A stretch of DNA of 64,000 nucleotides from Pusillimonas noertemannii (GCF_003096595.1 NZ_QEKO01000001.1:992001-1056000); one strand, 5' to 3'; counted from the first letter of the stretch, positions 1 to 11,105 are shown. Made by a program: numbers and translations. Notes: generated from the sequence alone by a model not told the origin.

Positions 1-77
1 GTGTGGGTTTTGGCATTGATATTGGAATTATGCCGAAAGTGGGTGGCAACTGTTAGGATTAAGATAGAGCCTTTCTA

Positions 78-106
78 TTGAACCCCCGAGATAGATCGAT
101 TATAAG
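78..106 (+). promoter_or_regulatory. sigma70-type promoter for hrcA
   Basis: TTGAAC at 78-83 and TATAAG at 101-106 are separated by 17 bases, a near-consensus housekeeping promoter about 60 bases before the hrcA start. No CIRCE inverted repeat is visible in the first 166 bases, so hrcA does not appear to repress itself through a classical operator here. Confidence 0.5.
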
Positions 107-166
107 TTCCCGATGTGGCGTCGGCAGCGTGTGGAAAACACGTAAGCACTGAAGCGCATACTATTT

Positions 167-1183
167 ATGTCTATGGATGATCGAGCCAAAGCGCTGTTGA
201 AGGCACTGATTGAACGTTATATAGCCGACGGGCAGCCGGTGGGTTCGCGCACCCTGTCGAAAATGTTCGACCTGTCGCCGGCCACCATTCGAAACGTCAT
301 GGCCGACCTCGAAGAGCTTGGCCTCATACACAGCCCGCACACGTCGGCGGGGCGGGTGCCCACGCCCCGCGGCTATCGCATGTTCGTCGACCGGCTGCTG
401 GCGGTGCGGCGCTTTGAAGTGCTGCAGCCCAGTCAGATACTCGAAATGCTGCCGGCCGCCGAGCCCAGCCGCGCCGTCAACGCGGCGGCGGCCCTGCTGT
501 CCAACCTTAGCCAGTTTGCCGGCGTGGTGCTGGCGCCCAAACGGGCGCAGGTGTTTCGCCAGATCGAATTCATCCGGCTGTCCGAGAAAAGGGTGTTGCT
601 CATTATCGTCACCCCCGACGGCGACGTGCAGAACCGCATCCTGTTCGTCCAGCGCGACTATCTCGAGCAAGAGCTTCTCGAGGCCAGCAATTTCTTCAAC
701 CAGCACTTTGCCGGCATGTCCTTCGGCGAGGTGCGCGTGGCCATCGCCGACGAGCTCTCCTCCCTGCAGGCCGACATCTCCCGCCTCATGCAGGCGGCGG
801 TCGAGGCCGGCACCGCCAAAGAAGACTCCGACGACTCCGTGGTCATTTCGGGCGAGAGCAAGCTGCTCGAGGTCTCCGAGCTGGCCTCCGACATGGACCG
901 CCTGCGCCGCATGTTCGCCCTGTTCGAGAAAAAAACCGATCTGCTTCAGCTGCTTGACGTCTCCAGCCGCGCGCAGGGCGTCCAGATCTACATCGGCGGC
1001 GATTCGCAGCTGGTGCCCATGGAAGACGTCTCGGTCATCACGGCGCCCTACGGGGTCGACGGCAAGATCGTGGGCACGCTGGGGGTCATCGGGCCCACCC
1101 GCATGGCTTACGAACGTGTCATTCCCATCGTCGACATCACCTCCCGCCTGTTGTCCAACGCGCTCAGCCACAATCAGTCCTAG
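167..1183 (+). CDS. hrcA: heat-inducible transcription repressor HrcA
   Basis: HrcA represses class I heat-shock genes (typically groESL) by binding CIRCE operators; GroEL is its usual activity partner. The 338-residue protein has the N-terminal winged-helix region with the family signature around residues 35-65 ([13 protein letters not shown], then [16 protein letters not shown]) and a GAF-like inducer/dimer domain with the late IGPTRMAY motif. Length is normal for the family. The ATG at 167 is followed by a second ATG at 173; either could be used. It heads a heat-shock block with hemH, grpE, dnaK and dnaJ on the same strand. No CIRCE element is visible upstream of any gene in this block, so its targets are probably elsewhere. 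Confidence 0.96.
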   Translation: MSMDDRAKALLKALIERYIADGQPVGSRTLSKMFDLSPATIRNVMADLEELGLIHSPHTSAGRVPTPRGYRMFVDRLLAVRRFEVLQPSQILEMLPAAEPSRAVNAAAALLSNLSQFAGVVLAPKRAQVFRQIEFIRLSEKRVLLIIVTPDGDVQNRILFVQRDYLEQELLEASNFFNQHFAGMSFGEVRVAIADELSSLQADISRLMQAAVEAGTAKEDSDDSVVISGESKLLEVSELASDMDRLRRMFALFEKKTDLLQLLDVSSRAQGVQIYIGGDSQLVPMEDVSVITAPYGVDGKIVGTLGVIGPTRMAYERVIPIVDITSRLLSNALSHNQS

Positions 1184-1200
1184 GGCCTGTCGACAGGCCC
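1183..1200. repeat. 18-bp perfect palindrome at the hrcA stop
   Basis: GGGCCTGTCGACAGGCCC begins at the last base of the hrcA stop codon. A related palindrome with the core GCCTGTTAACAGGC follows the hemH stop at 2381-2394. Neither has a T-tract, so they are weak terminators at best. They could be mRNA 3'-end hairpins or copies of a short dispersed palindrome. Confidence 0.5.
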
Positions 1201-1308
1201 CAGGGCCTTCCAGTGCCGGCCGGCCCCGGCGCGGGCCGCCGCAAAGAGGCTATGCTTCGGGTGCCGCCCGATCCCGGCGCTTTCGTTTCCTTTTTTTCAT
1301 GGCTGTCT

Positions 1309-2379
1309 ATGTCCGTCCTCCTGCCGCCCCGCTATTTGCCCGAGCCCGCCGATGGCCAGGCATTCTCCGATCATCCCGAGCCGCGTGCGCCGGGGCCCGT
1401 AGGCGTCCTGCTGATCAACCTGGGCACGCCCGATGCGCCCGAGGCGGGCGCCATCAGGCGGTACCTGGCCGAATTTCTCTCTGATCAGCGCGTCATCGAG
1501 CTGCCGCAGCTGCTGTGGCAGCCCATACTTCGAGGGGCGATTCTGCCGCTGCGCCCGCGCAAGCTGGCCCCGCGCTATCGCGAGATCTGGCACGAGGGCG
1601 GCTCGCCCTTGCTGGTCTGGAGCCTGGCGCAGGGCAAAGGCGTCGACCAGGCCCTGAAGTCCCTGGGCATTCAGGCACATGTCGAGGTGGGCATGCGCTA
1701 TGGCCGCCCGGCGCTTGACGGCGCGCTGGAAAATCTGCGTCGCCAGGGCTGCGAGCGCATCCTGGTCGTGCCCATGTATCCGCAATATGCGGCGTCCACC
1801 ACGGCGACCGCCGTCGATGCCGTCGCCCGCTACGCCGCCCGCCTGCGCAACCAGCCCGAATTGCGCTTCATCAAGCGTTTTCATACCGAGCCCGAGTACA
1901 TCGACGCCCTGGCCGGGCAGGTCGAGCGGCACTGGGCCCAGAACGGCGAACCCCAGAAGCTGCTGCTCAGCTTCCACGGCCTTCCGCGCGCCGTGGTCGA
2001 GAAGGGCGATCCGTATCGTCGCGACTGCATGGAAACCGCCGATCTGCTGGCTGCGCGGCTGGGAGACCGGGGCAAGCTGGTCAGCGTGGCCTTCCAGAGC
2101 CGCTTCGGGGCGCAAAAGTGGCTGGAACCCTATACAGAACCCACCTTGCGCGCTTGGGCGCGCCAGGGTGTTACGCAAGTGGATGTCATGTGCCCCGGCT
2201 TCCTGGCCGACTGCATCGAGACCCTGGAAGAGATCCAGATGCAGTGCCGCGACGCGTTTTTGTCCGAAGGAGGCCAGCGATTCGGCTTCATCCCCTGCCT
2301 GAACGACGACCCGCAGTGGGCTCGGGGCTTCGCCGCCATCGTGGGGCGGCACCTGCAGGGCTGGGTCAAGACAGCCTAG
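1309..2379 (+). CDS. hemH: ferrochelatase
   Basis: Ferrochelatase inserts Fe2+ into protoporphyrin IX, the last step of heme synthesis, at the inner face of the cytoplasmic membrane. The start at 1309 (MSVLLPPRYLPEP) gives 356 residues, the usual length; an upstream in-frame start at 1213 would add an unlike extension. Recognisable segments are LINLGTPDAPE near the N terminus, the YPQYAASTTATA segment, the catalytic-histidine region LLSFHGLPRAVVEKGDPY and VMCPGFLADCIETLEEI near the C terminus. It sits between hrcA and grpE, an arrangement seen in Bordetella-like genomes, and a short palindrome follows its stop. Confidence 0.96.
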   Translation: MSVLLPPRYLPEPADGQAFSDHPEPRAPGPVGVLLINLGTPDAPEAGAIRRYLAEFLSDQRVIELPQLLWQPILRGAILPLRPRKLAPRYREIWHEGGSPLLVWSLAQGKGVDQALKSLGIQAHVEVGMRYGRPALDGALENLRRQGCERILVVPMYPQYAASTTATAVDAVARYAARLRNQPELRFIKRFHTEPEYIDALAGQVERHWAQNGEPQKLLLSFHGLPRAVVEKGDPYRRDCMETADLLAARLGDRGKLVSVAFQSRFGAQKWLEPYTEPTLRAWARQGVTQVDVMCPGFLADCIETLEEIQMQCRDAFLSEGGQRFGFIPCLNDDPQWARGFAAIVGRHLQGWVKTA

Positions 2380-2380
2380 A

Positions 2381-2394
2381 GCCTGTTAACAGGC
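2381..2394. repeat. 14-bp perfect palindrome after hemH
   Basis: GCCTGTTAACAGGC lies directly behind the hemH stop and resembles the palindrome at the hrcA stop. It has no T-run. Its role is unknown; it may protect the 3' end or weakly terminate transcription before the grpE promoter. Confidence 0.4.
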
Positions 2395-2402
2395 CCCGGG
2401 GT

Positions 2403-2430
2403 CTTGAAATGGGGGCATTGGCCCCCACTT
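2403..2430 (+). promoter_or_regulatory. sigma32-like heat-shock promoter for grpE
   Basis: CTTGAAA at 2403-2409 and CCCCACTT at 2423-2430 with a 13-base spacer fit the RpoH consensus (CTTGAAA, 11-15 bases, CCCCATNT). It lies 36 bases before the grpE ATG. Confidence 0.65.
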
Positions 2431-2466
2431 TCATGTGATCGCCACACAGCAACTGGAGAACCGTAT

Positions 2467-3036
2467 ATGTCGGCACCGAATCAACCCCTTGATCCCAATG
2501 AAGAAAATCAATCCGTTGATGCGTCCGGTCAGCCCGAAGACAGCACGGGCCAGCAACAACCCGTCCCCGAAGAAGACCTGGCCGCGATGCTCGAGCAGGC
2601 CCAGGCTCAGGTCGCGCAATACTACGACGAGCTGTTGAGGGCCAAGGCCGAGGTCGAGAATGTGCGCCGCCGCGCCCAGGAAGACGTGGCCAAGGCGCGC
2701 AAGTTCGGCACTGAATCGTTCGCCGAAAGCCTGGTGCCCGTGCGCGACAGCCTCGAGGCGGCCCTGTCGGCCACCGACCAGACGCCCGAATCGTGGAAGG
2801 AAGGCGTCGAAGTGACGCTGCGCCAGCTTACGGCGGCGTTCGAGCGCAACCTGCTCAAAGAAGTCTCGCCCGAGCCCGGCGAAAAGTTCGATCCCAATGT
2901 CCACCAGGCCATCTCCACGGTGCCCTCCGAGTTCTCCGAGGGCTGCGTGGTCCAGCGGCTGCAAAAGGGCTACACCATCGCCGACCGGGTGCTGCGCCCC
3001 GCGCTGGTTACCGTGTCTTCGGGCCAGGCGGCCTGA
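2467..3036 (+). CDS. grpE: nucleotide exchange factor GrpE
   Basis: GrpE releases ADP from DnaK and resets the chaperone cycle. The start at 2467 follows a GGAG ribosome site (AACTGGAGAACCGTAT) and gives 189 residues. An acidic, Gln-rich N-terminal tail (about residues 1-40) leads into the long dimerisation coiled coil ([23 protein letters not shown]) and the C-terminal beta domain with the [12 protein letters not shown] and [14 protein letters not shown] signatures. The sigma32-like promoter just upstream matches its heat-shock role. It precedes dnaK and dnaJ. Confidence 0.96.
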   Translation: MSAPNQPLDPNEENQSVDASGQPEDSTGQQQPVPEEDLAAMLEQAQAQVAQYYDELLRAKAEVENVRRRAQEDVAKARKFGTESFAESLVPVRDSLEAALSATDQTPESWKEGVEVTLRQLTAAFERNLLKEVSPEPGEKFDPNVHQAISTVPSEFSEGCVVQRLQKGYTIADRVLRPALVTVSSGQAA

Positions 3037-3072
3037 TCGAGGGCATGGCGCCGGGCGGTGTCGTGCCTGCGG

Positions 3073-3101
3073 CTTGAAAACCGGGCAGGCCGCCCCAATA
3101 T
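3073..3101 (+). promoter_or_regulatory. sigma32-like heat-shock promoter for dnaK
   Basis: CTTGAAA (3073-3079), a 13-base spacer and CCCCAATAT (3093-3101) match the RpoH consensus well. The element lies in the 117-base gap between grpE and dnaK, so dnaK can be transcribed separately from grpE. Confidence 0.7.
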
Positions 3102-3153
3102 TGAAAGCATCCCAAGTTTCAACATCCAAATTCAATTTTCAGGGTTATAGATT

Positions 3154-5079
<1,926 letters not shown>

Positions 5080-5223
5080 TCGGCTGTCCTAGCGGTTCAA
5101 GGCCCGGTCCTCCGGTGCCGGAGCCTGTCGATGCCAAAGGGTTTTCTCATTGGCGTCGGCGGTTCCGGCCGGAGACCGGGCATTGTTGTTGTTCGATGAA
5201 GGGCGTCGCGAACGCCACGGAAT

Positions 5224-6336
5224 ATGTCAAAACGCGATTATTACGAAGTGCTGGGCGTTGGAAAAAATGCCTCCGACGACGAGCTCAAGAAAGCCTACCG
5301 CAAGCTCGCGATGAAATATCATCCCGACCGGAACCCGGGCAATAAAGAGGCGGAAGAGCATTTCAAGGAAGCCAAAGAGGCCTACGAGATTCTCGGCGAC
5401 CAGGAGAAGCGCGCCGCCTACGACCGTTTCGGCCACGCGGGCGTCGACCCCAACGCCGCGGGCGGCATGGGCGGGGCGGGCTTTGCCGATGCCTTCGGCG
5501 ACATCTTTGGCGAGATCTTCGGCGGCGGCCGCCGCGGAGGCGGGCCGCAGGTGTATCGCGGCGCCGACCTGAAATATGCGCTCGACATCACCCTCGAGCA
5601 GGCTGCGGCGGGCTTCGACACCGAGATCCGCGTGCCCAGCTGGGAAAACTGTGAAACCTGCCATGGCTCGGGCGCCAAGCCGGGCACCCAGCCCCAGACC
5701 TGCCACACCTGCGGCGGCAGTGGCGCGGTGCGCATGCAGCAGGGTTTCTTCAGCGTGCAGCAGACCTGCCCCACCTGCCATGGCTCGGGCAAGGAAATCA
5801 CCGACCCCTGCGTGGCATGCGACGGCGTGGGCCGCATTCGCAAGAACAAGACCCTGCAGGTGAAGATTCCCGCGGGCATCGACGACGGCATGCGCATCCG
5901 CTCGTCGGGCAATGGCGAGCCTGGTGTCAACGGCGGGCCGCCGGGCGACCTGTATGTCGAGATCCACATCAAGCAGCATGCCATCTTCCAGCGCGACGGC
6001 GAAGACCTGCATTGCGAGCTCACCATTCCGTTTACCAAGGCGGCCCTGGGCGGCGACATCGAGGTCCCCACGCTGAACGGCAAGGGTGAGATCACCATTC
6101 CCGAAGGCACGCAAACGGGCAAGACCTTCCGCCTGCGCGGCAAGGGAGTGCGCGGCGTACGCTCCAGCTATCCGGGCGACCTGTATTGCCACATCGCGGT
6201 CGAAACGCCCGTTCGCCTTACCGAAGACCAGAAGAAGCTGCTGCGCCAGTTCGAGGCGTCGCTGTCCCAGGGCGGCGAGAAGCATTCGCCCAAGAGCGAA
6301 TCCTGGACCGACAGGGTCAAAAACTTCTTCAGCTGA
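5224..6336 (+). CDS. dnaJ: chaperone DnaJ (Hsp40)
   Basis: DnaJ delivers unfolded substrates to DnaK and stimulates its ATPase. The 370-residue protein starts with a J domain ([10 protein letters not shown], catalytic HPD in KYHPDRNPG), then a Gly/Phe-rich stretch around residues 75-110. A zinc-finger domain follows with four CxxCxGxG-type motifs ([32 protein letters not shown]), then the C-terminal substrate domains. All zinc ligands are present. A strong bidirectional hairpin terminator follows the stop and separates it from the convergent uptake locus. Confidence 0.98.
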   Translation: MSKRDYYEVLGVGKNASDDELKKAYRKLAMKYHPDRNPGNKEAEEHFKEAKEAYEILGDQEKRAAYDRFGHAGVDPNAAGGMGGAGFADAFGDIFGEIFGGGRRGGGPQVYRGADLKYALDITLEQAAAGFDTEIRVPSWENCETCHGSGAKPGTQPQTCHTCGGSGAVRMQQGFFSVQQTCPTCHGSGKEITDPCVACDGVGRIRKNKTLQVKIPAGIDDGMRIRSSGNGEPGVNGGPPGDLYVEIHIKQHAIFQRDGEDLHCELTIPFTKAALGGDIEVPTLNGKGEITIPEGTQTGKTFRLRGKGVRGVRSSYPGDLYCHIAVETPVRLTEDQKKLLRQFEASLSQGGEKHSPKSESWTDRVKNFFS

Positions 6337-6339
6337 TGT

Positions 6340-6368
6340 AAAAAGGGGCAGCGGTGCTGCCCCTTTTT
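6340..6368. terminator. bidirectional rho-independent terminator
   Basis: AAAAAGGGGCAGC, a 3-base GGT loop and GCTGCCCCTTTTT form a perfect 13-bp stem with T-runs on both strands. It ends dnaJ on the plus strand and can stop the permease operon on the minus strand. Confidence 0.9.
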
Positions 6369-6431
6369 AATTGATGGTCCAGGGCAGTTTCCTAGCTGGT
6401 CGCGTGCGTCAGGGCCACGCGCCTGCCGGCT

Positions 6432-7454
6432 CTACTCGCGGCTTCCGCGCGCCAGCAGCATCAGGAAGAAGGGCGCGCCGACCAGCGCGGTCAGTACGCC
6501 CAGGGGCAGCTCGATGCTGACCAGGGTGCGCGCCAGGGTGTCGGTAAAGACCAGGAAGGCCGCGCCCAGCAGGGCCGAGGCCGGCAGCAGGCGCGAGAAA
6601 TCGGGCCCCACCAGTATGCGCGCCACGTGGGGAATGACGAGGCCCACCCAGCCGATGATGCCGGTAAAGGCGACCGACCCCGATGTCATCAGCGTGGCCG
6701 CCGCGATGAACACGATGCGCGTGCGCAGGGTGTTCACGCCCAAGGACTGCGACTCGTCGTCGCTGAGGCTCAGCAGGTTCACCCGCCAGCGCATCAGCAC
6801 CATGGGAACCAGGCCGATGGCCAGGCAGGGAAGGATGAGCGGAATGTCCGACCCCGTGATGGTGTTCAGTCCGCCCAGCAGCCAGAAGGTGATGGACGGC
6901 AGCTGCGTATAGGGGTCGGCCAGTATCTTCAGCAGCGATATGCCGGCTCCCAGCAGGGTGCCCACGGCCACGCCCGCCAGCACCAGGACCAGGGTGGCGT
7001 CATGGCGCCGTACCGAAAGCGAAATGAAATAGACGCAGGCCACGGCCGCCAGGCCGCCGGCAAAGGCTAGGGCCTGCACAAGAATCATGGAAAGGCCCAT
7101 GAATATGGCCGCGGCGGCGCCAAGCCCGGCGCCCGCCGAGACGCCCAGGATGTCGGGGGAAACAAGCGGGTTGCGGAACATGCCCTGGTAGGTGGCGCCC
7201 GCTGCCGCCAAAGAGGCGCCCACCAGGGCGCCGGCCACCGTGCGCGGGACGCGCAGGTTCCAGATGACGGCATCCAGCGTTGCGGCATTGTCCACCGCCT
7301 TGTCCGACAGGCCCAGGCCGCGCAGCAGCGTCCACATGACGTCGGACAAGGCCATGGGGTATTGTCCGGCCATGACGCCGGTGGCCGCCGCGGCAAGCAG
7401 CAGGACGAGCAGGGGCGTCCACACGATGCGCAGACGCAGCGAATGCAGCATCAT
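6432..7454 (-). CDS. FecCD-family ABC transporter permease
   Basis: This is an inner-membrane permease of the family that imports siderophores, heme, cobalamin and, in MolB, molybdate or tungstate. The 340-residue protein is highly hydrophobic with multiple membrane segments. It carries family motifs such as the LRVPRTVAGALVGASLAAAGATYQG segment (about residues 58-82), NPLVSPDILGVSAGAGLGA, and the C-terminal GWVGLVIPHVARILVGPDF segment. The start at 7454 overlaps the stop of the upstream binding-protein gene (ATGA), so the two are translationally coupled; an in-frame extension further upstream is spurious. Only 95 bases separate its stop from dnaJ, with no ATP-binding subunit in that space, which is unusual because an ATPase gene normally follows. 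Confidence 0.88.
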   Translation of the reverse strand: MMLHSLRLRIVWTPLLVLLLAAAATGVMAGQYPMALSDVMWTLLRGLGLSDKAVDNAATLDAVIWNLRVPRTVAGALVGASLAAAGATYQGMFRNPLVSPDILGVSAGAGLGAAAAIFMGLSMILVQALAFAGGLAAVACVYFISLSVRRHDATLVLVLAGVAVGTLLGAGISLLKILADPYTQLPSITFWLLGGLNTITGSDIPLILPCLAIGLVPMVLMRWRVNLLSLSDDESQSLGVNTLRTRIVFIAAATLMTSGSVAFTGIIGWVGLVIPHVARILVGPDFSRLLPASALLGAAFLVFTDTLARTLVSIELPLGVLTALVGAPFFLMLLARGSRE

Positions 7455-8487
7455 GGGCTGTGTTGTGCGTTGCGGGCGCTGGCCAGCAGCTCGGCGGGGG
7501 CGTCGATACGGTAGAACACGCGAAAGAAATCCACGATGAAGTCGTCGGTTTGCGCCGAAGGCCGGCCGGTGTTGAAAATGTCGATCAGCCAGTGTAACCC
7601 CAGTAGGCGGTTGATGCCCGGCGGGGCGTCGACCCAGCCGAATGGCAGCATCGGGGTCAGGACGAGGCGCTTTTCCTTGACGGCGCGCAACTGCATCCAT
7701 AGCGGCGACTGCCGCGTATGCTGGACGAAAGCGGGGTTTTGCGTAAAGACATAGTCGGGGTCCCAGGCCAGAAGCTGTTCCATCGATACCCGGCCCACGC
7801 CCGACGATGCCGGCGTATGGGCCACGTTTCGCGCACCCGCCATGCTGAAGGCCTGTCCGTGTATGGACCCCGCCAGGCCGGTTTCAAGCCCGTCGGACGA
7901 GCGCGCCAGGTACACGCTGGGCGACGACGCGCGCGCAAATCGGCTGCGTGCCTGGGCGGCTTCGTCCAGGATGGACCGCGCATATGAGGCCAGCAGTTCG
8001 GCCCGGGGCTGGGCGTCCAGCATTTCGCCGGCCGCCCGCAGCTGTTCCGGCGAGTCGTTCAGGTCGCCCGCCATGAGAATGTAGCGTATGCCGGTTTGCG
8101 CGGCGACCTGTACGGCGGCGCTTGTATAGTTGTCGTTGACCGTGCCTACGTCCAGGATGAGGTCGGGGCGCAGGGCCAGCAAGCGCTCCTGGCTAAGGGT
8201 GCTGCCGCGTCCCGACAACCGGCCCACCATGGGAAGGCCGCCTTGGGCGGGGGGCAGCATGGCCAGGGCGGCGGAACTCAACTCGTATGGCCAGCCCAGC
8301 ATTTTGTCAGGCGCCAGGCAATAGACCAGCACCGACGCGGGAGGGCCGGCCGCATAGACTCTTTGAATCGCGCCATGGGCGGGGCCAGGGCCGAAAGCCC
8401 TCCACAGCTGGCCGCCGGAGGCCAGCGCCCTGGCCGACCAGGCAAGGGGGGCAGTGCCAGCGATTGCAGCAGCCGCCTGCGGTTCAT
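7451..8487 (-). CDS. ABC transporter periplasmic binding protein, signal-peptide frame broken
   Basis: The mature part (TroA/BtuF-like two-lobed fold, cluster COG0614) is open from about 8445 down to 7451, including LSQERLLALRPDLILDVG and, late, PFGWVDAPPGINRLLGL. The only start with translational support is ATG 8487, which overlaps the stop of the upstream gene (ATGA). It encodes MNRRRLLQSLALPPL, the start of a Tat-type signal, but in another frame. One extra C in the run of six (plus-strand G tract 8446-8451) would join this to AWSARALA and give a complete signal peptide with an ALA cleavage site. Starting at TTG 8503 keeps the frame but gives no convincing signal. The ligand may be a siderophore-type chelate or, from the ModE-like boxes upstream, molybdate/tungstate. 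About 345 residues if repaired. Confidence 0.75.
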
Positions 8488-9023
8488 CGGCGACCGGCCG
8501 CAACGGCGCTGTGCTTGTCGAACCACCTCAGGATTTCGTCGACATCGGGAGGCAGCTCTATAGCCAGGCCCCCGGTGAACTCGCGCCACGCATCCAGGTA
8601 TGGAGGCGACACCACCGTAAGTACCGGGTAGCCCCGGGTCATCAGCTCGAGCATCTCGGCGCTGAAGCCCTCGCCGTCGGCCTCGAGTATGCCGAAACGG
8701 TTCACGATGATCAGATCGGCTCCAGTCTCGATGGCTCGGCGCAACACGACACCCGCCTTGAGCAGTGCGCCGGGATCGAGGCAGCAGGCCTTCGACTCTT
8801 TGCCCAGGCTCTGGCCGATGGGATAGACGGTGCCGTCTTCCAGATCTTGAACCGTGCGCGTGGCGCAATCGTGCGGGTCGCTTTGCGGGCCCGGCACCAG
8901 CCCGCGCACCACACGGCCGCGCGATTGCAGGCGCTGCACGAACTCGAGCAAGGGGCCGTCGGCGCTGCCTTTGCCCTCGTGCACAATGGCTGCAACGGCG
9001 ATGGTTTCTTCGGTGGGATTCAT
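8484..9023 (-). CDS. DUF2478 family protein
   Basis: This 179-residue soluble protein resembles DUF2478 proteins, a P-loop-like NTPase family without a settled function. I recall members near molybdenum-transport genes but could not verify this. Visible family-like segments are IAVAAIVHEGKG at the N terminus, LDPGALLKAGVVLRRAI, ADLIIVNRFGILEADGEGF and SPPYLDAWREFTGGLAIELPP. The start at 9023 has a strong ribosome site (GGAGGGCATC). It lies between the TonB receptor and the binding protein on the same strand, and its stop overlaps the next start (ATGA), so it is part of the same operon. Its role in the transport system is unknown. Confidence 0.72.
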   Translation of the reverse strand: MNPTEETIAVAAIVHEGKGSADGPLLEFVQRLQSRGRVVRGLVPGPQSDPHDCATRTVQDLEDGTVYPIGQSLGKESKACCLDPGALLKAGVVLRRAIETGADLIIVNRFGILEADGEGFSAEMLELMTRGYPVLTVVSPPYLDAWREFTGGLAIELPPDVDEILRWFDKHSAVAAGRR

Positions 9024-9072
9024 GATGCCCTCCAGGTTTGGGAAAGGCGGCGCGGCCGCCTTCGGGTCGAGA

Positions 9073-11091
9073 TCAGAAACGATACATGGCGTTGGCGAAC
9101 CAGACGCGTCCGGGCATGGGATAGCCGTCGGCCAGTTCATAATTGCGATCGGTCAGGTTGCGCACGCCGGCTTCCAGGGATATGTCTTTGCGGGGTGTCC
9201 AGATGCCCTTCAGCCCCAGAATGCCGAATCCCGCCAGGCGTGTGTAGGGCTCGCTGCTACTGTAGCTTACATAGCGGCCCGATTCGGCTTCCAGCGTGCC
9301 AAGCACCTCCCATTGGGCGCTGGGCTTCCAGCTGACGTGGGCGAAGAGCCTGTGCCGGGGCGTGTCGGTCAGGCGCACCGAGGGGTCGCTGCGGTTCTTG
9401 CGGTCGAGGTAGCTGTAGGCCAGGCCGGCGCTCCACTGGCGGGTAATCTCCTGCTGCAGGCTGATTTCCAGGCCGCGATGCCGGGCCTTGCCGATGTTCT
9501 GGGCCTGGTTGCACAGCTCGTCGTTGTTGTCGCCGCATTGGGCTTCCGAAAGCGGCAGCACCGCATTCTGGATCAGGTTGCGGATATTGCTCTGGAACAG
9601 GGCCACCTCGAAGTTTCCGCCCGACCAGGGCACGCCCCGATAGCCCACTTCCATGTGCTGGGCCCTTTCGGGCTGCAGGTCGGGGTTGGGCTGGGCGCTG
9701 CCGAAGCGGGCCGAATAGCGGTCCTTGATCGTGGGAAAGCGGGTCTTGTACGCCAGGCTTGCATACACCTGCGAGACGGGCGACAGGTCATACATGACCT
9801 CGGCCAGGCAGTTGGTGGCGTCGGTTTTGCCGGTGGGCCAGAAATACACTTCGCGCGCCTCGCGCTGCTCGTAGCTGGCGCCCAGGCGCATGTGCCAGGC
9901 GCCCGGAAGGTCGATCAGGTCTTCGAAGGCGATCGATTTGGTGATGTCGCGATACTTTTGGGTGGGGTTGTTGCTGCCTTCTTCGCTTTCATGGTGGCGA
10001 TCGTCCTTGTAGTGCAGGGCCAGGTGCAGTTCATGATTCTTGAAGGCCCTGCTGATCAGCTCCATCGAGGCGCCATAGGTCTCATCGTTGTAGATGCTGG
10101 GCAGGTTGCGCGCGTGGGGCGTGATGTAGGTGCTGTCGCTGAAGAACTCCAGGCGGTTCTTGTACTTGTCGTGATAGATGCGGAACTTGAGCGTGTGGTC
10201 CTGGCCGATGTCGGTGCTGCTTATGAAATACAGGCTTTCCTTGTCCCAGTAGGGCCACTGCCAGAAGCGGCTGTTGTTCAGCCGGCCGGTGTAGGCAGGG
10301 TTGCCTTTCTCGCCTTGTTGATTGACATAGCCGATGGCGTATTCGTCGGTGGCGTTGGGCGTCAGGCCTATCTTCACCGAAAACTTCTTGTCCGTGCGGT
10401 AGGCATTTTCGCGGTACTTGCCCGTATCGGTGGGAACAGGCTGGCGGAAATCATGAAAGCCGCGTCCCAGCGGAAAGCTGTCGGCGTCCAGCCACGAGGC
10501 GCCCGCCTGCAAATACCACAAGCCTTGATTGGTGCCGACATTGACTGCCGCCTTGCGCTCATTGCCCGTGGCGTAGCCGATGCGCACGTCGCCCTCGAAC
10601 TCCCTCGTCGGCTTGCGCGTGACCAGGTTGATGGAGCCGCCCATGATGTTGGGGCCGTACAGCAGCGAGGCCGCGCCCTTGGCCACCCTGATCTGCGACA
10701 GGTCGAAGGTGGTGAAGCGGCCGAAATCCACATAGCCGTCATAAGGAACGTACAGGGGAATGCCGTCCAGAAAAACCGGGACCTGGCGTGCATCGAAACC
10801 GCGCAGGTAGACCATTTCCTCGTTGCGGCTGTTGCGCGACACGCTGACGCCGGGCAGCACTTTCACGGCTTCGCCCACCGTGTTCAGATCGTAGCGCTCG
10901 ATCTCGGCGCTGGCCATGACCTGCTCATTATTCAGCGTGCCCGACTGCTGTCCCTTGACGACGACGCTGCCCAACTGGAACACGTTGTCGGCCGCCAGCG
11001 CCGGCGCGGCGGCCAGCACGGACGAAGGCAGGGCCATCAGCGCGGCCGCAAGCATCGATGCCGGACAGGCCAGCTTGTTCTTCTGGTTCAT
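9073..11091 (-). CDS. TonB-dependent outer-membrane receptor
   Basis: This is a 672-residue outer-membrane active transporter. A signal peptide (about residues 1-34, ending ALAADN) is followed by a TonB-box-like FQLGSVVVKG, then the plug domain (VKVLPGVSVSRNS, MVYLRGFDARQVPVFLDGIPLYVPYDG, RVAKGAASLLYGPNIMGGSINLVTRKP). A 22-stranded barrel ends RVWFANAMYRF with terminal phenylalanine. The substrate is not certain. The operon partners (DUF2478, binding protein, permease) and two ModE-box-like repeats in the leader favour molybdate/tungstate or a chelate of them, whereas family membership alone would suggest a ferric siderophore. No Fur-box-like sequence is obvious upstream. Confidence 0.9.
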   Translation of the reverse strand: MNQKNKLACPASMLAAALMALPSSVLAAAPALAADNVFQLGSVVVKGQQSGTLNNEQVMASAEIERYDLNTVGEAVKVLPGVSVSRNSRNEEMVYLRGFDARQVPVFLDGIPLYVPYDGYVDFGRFTTFDLSQIRVAKGAASLLYGPNIMGGSINLVTRKPTREFEGDVRIGYATGNERKAAVNVGTNQGLWYLQAGASWLDADSFPLGRGFHDFRQPVPTDTGKYRENAYRTDKKFSVKIGLTPNATDEYAIGYVNQQGEKGNPAYTGRLNNSRFWQWPYWDKESLYFISSTDIGQDHTLKFRIYHDKYKNRLEFFSDSTYITPHARNLPSIYNDETYGASMELISRAFKNHELHLALHYKDDRHHESEEGSNNPTQKYRDITKSIAFEDLIDLPGAWHMRLGASYEQREAREVYFWPTGKTDATNCLAEVMYDLSPVSQVYASLAYKTRFPTIKDRYSARFGSAQPNPDLQPERAQHMEVGYRGVPWSGGNFEVALFQSNIRNLIQNAVLPLSEAQCGDNNDELCNQAQNIGKARHRGLEISLQQEITRQWSAGLAYSYLDRKNRSDPSVRLTDTPRHRLFAHVSWKPSAQWEVLGTLEAESGRYVSYSSSEPYTRLAGFGILGLKGIWTPRKDISLEAGVRNLTDRNYELADGYPMPGRVWFANAMYRF

Positions 11092-11105
11092 GGTTTTTTC
11101 TCAAC

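Noticed and set aside
138-160. CIRCE-like half site near GTAAGCACT before hrcA
   Set aside because: Only one half resembles the operator arm TTAGCACTC; the second arm and 9-base spacer are absent.
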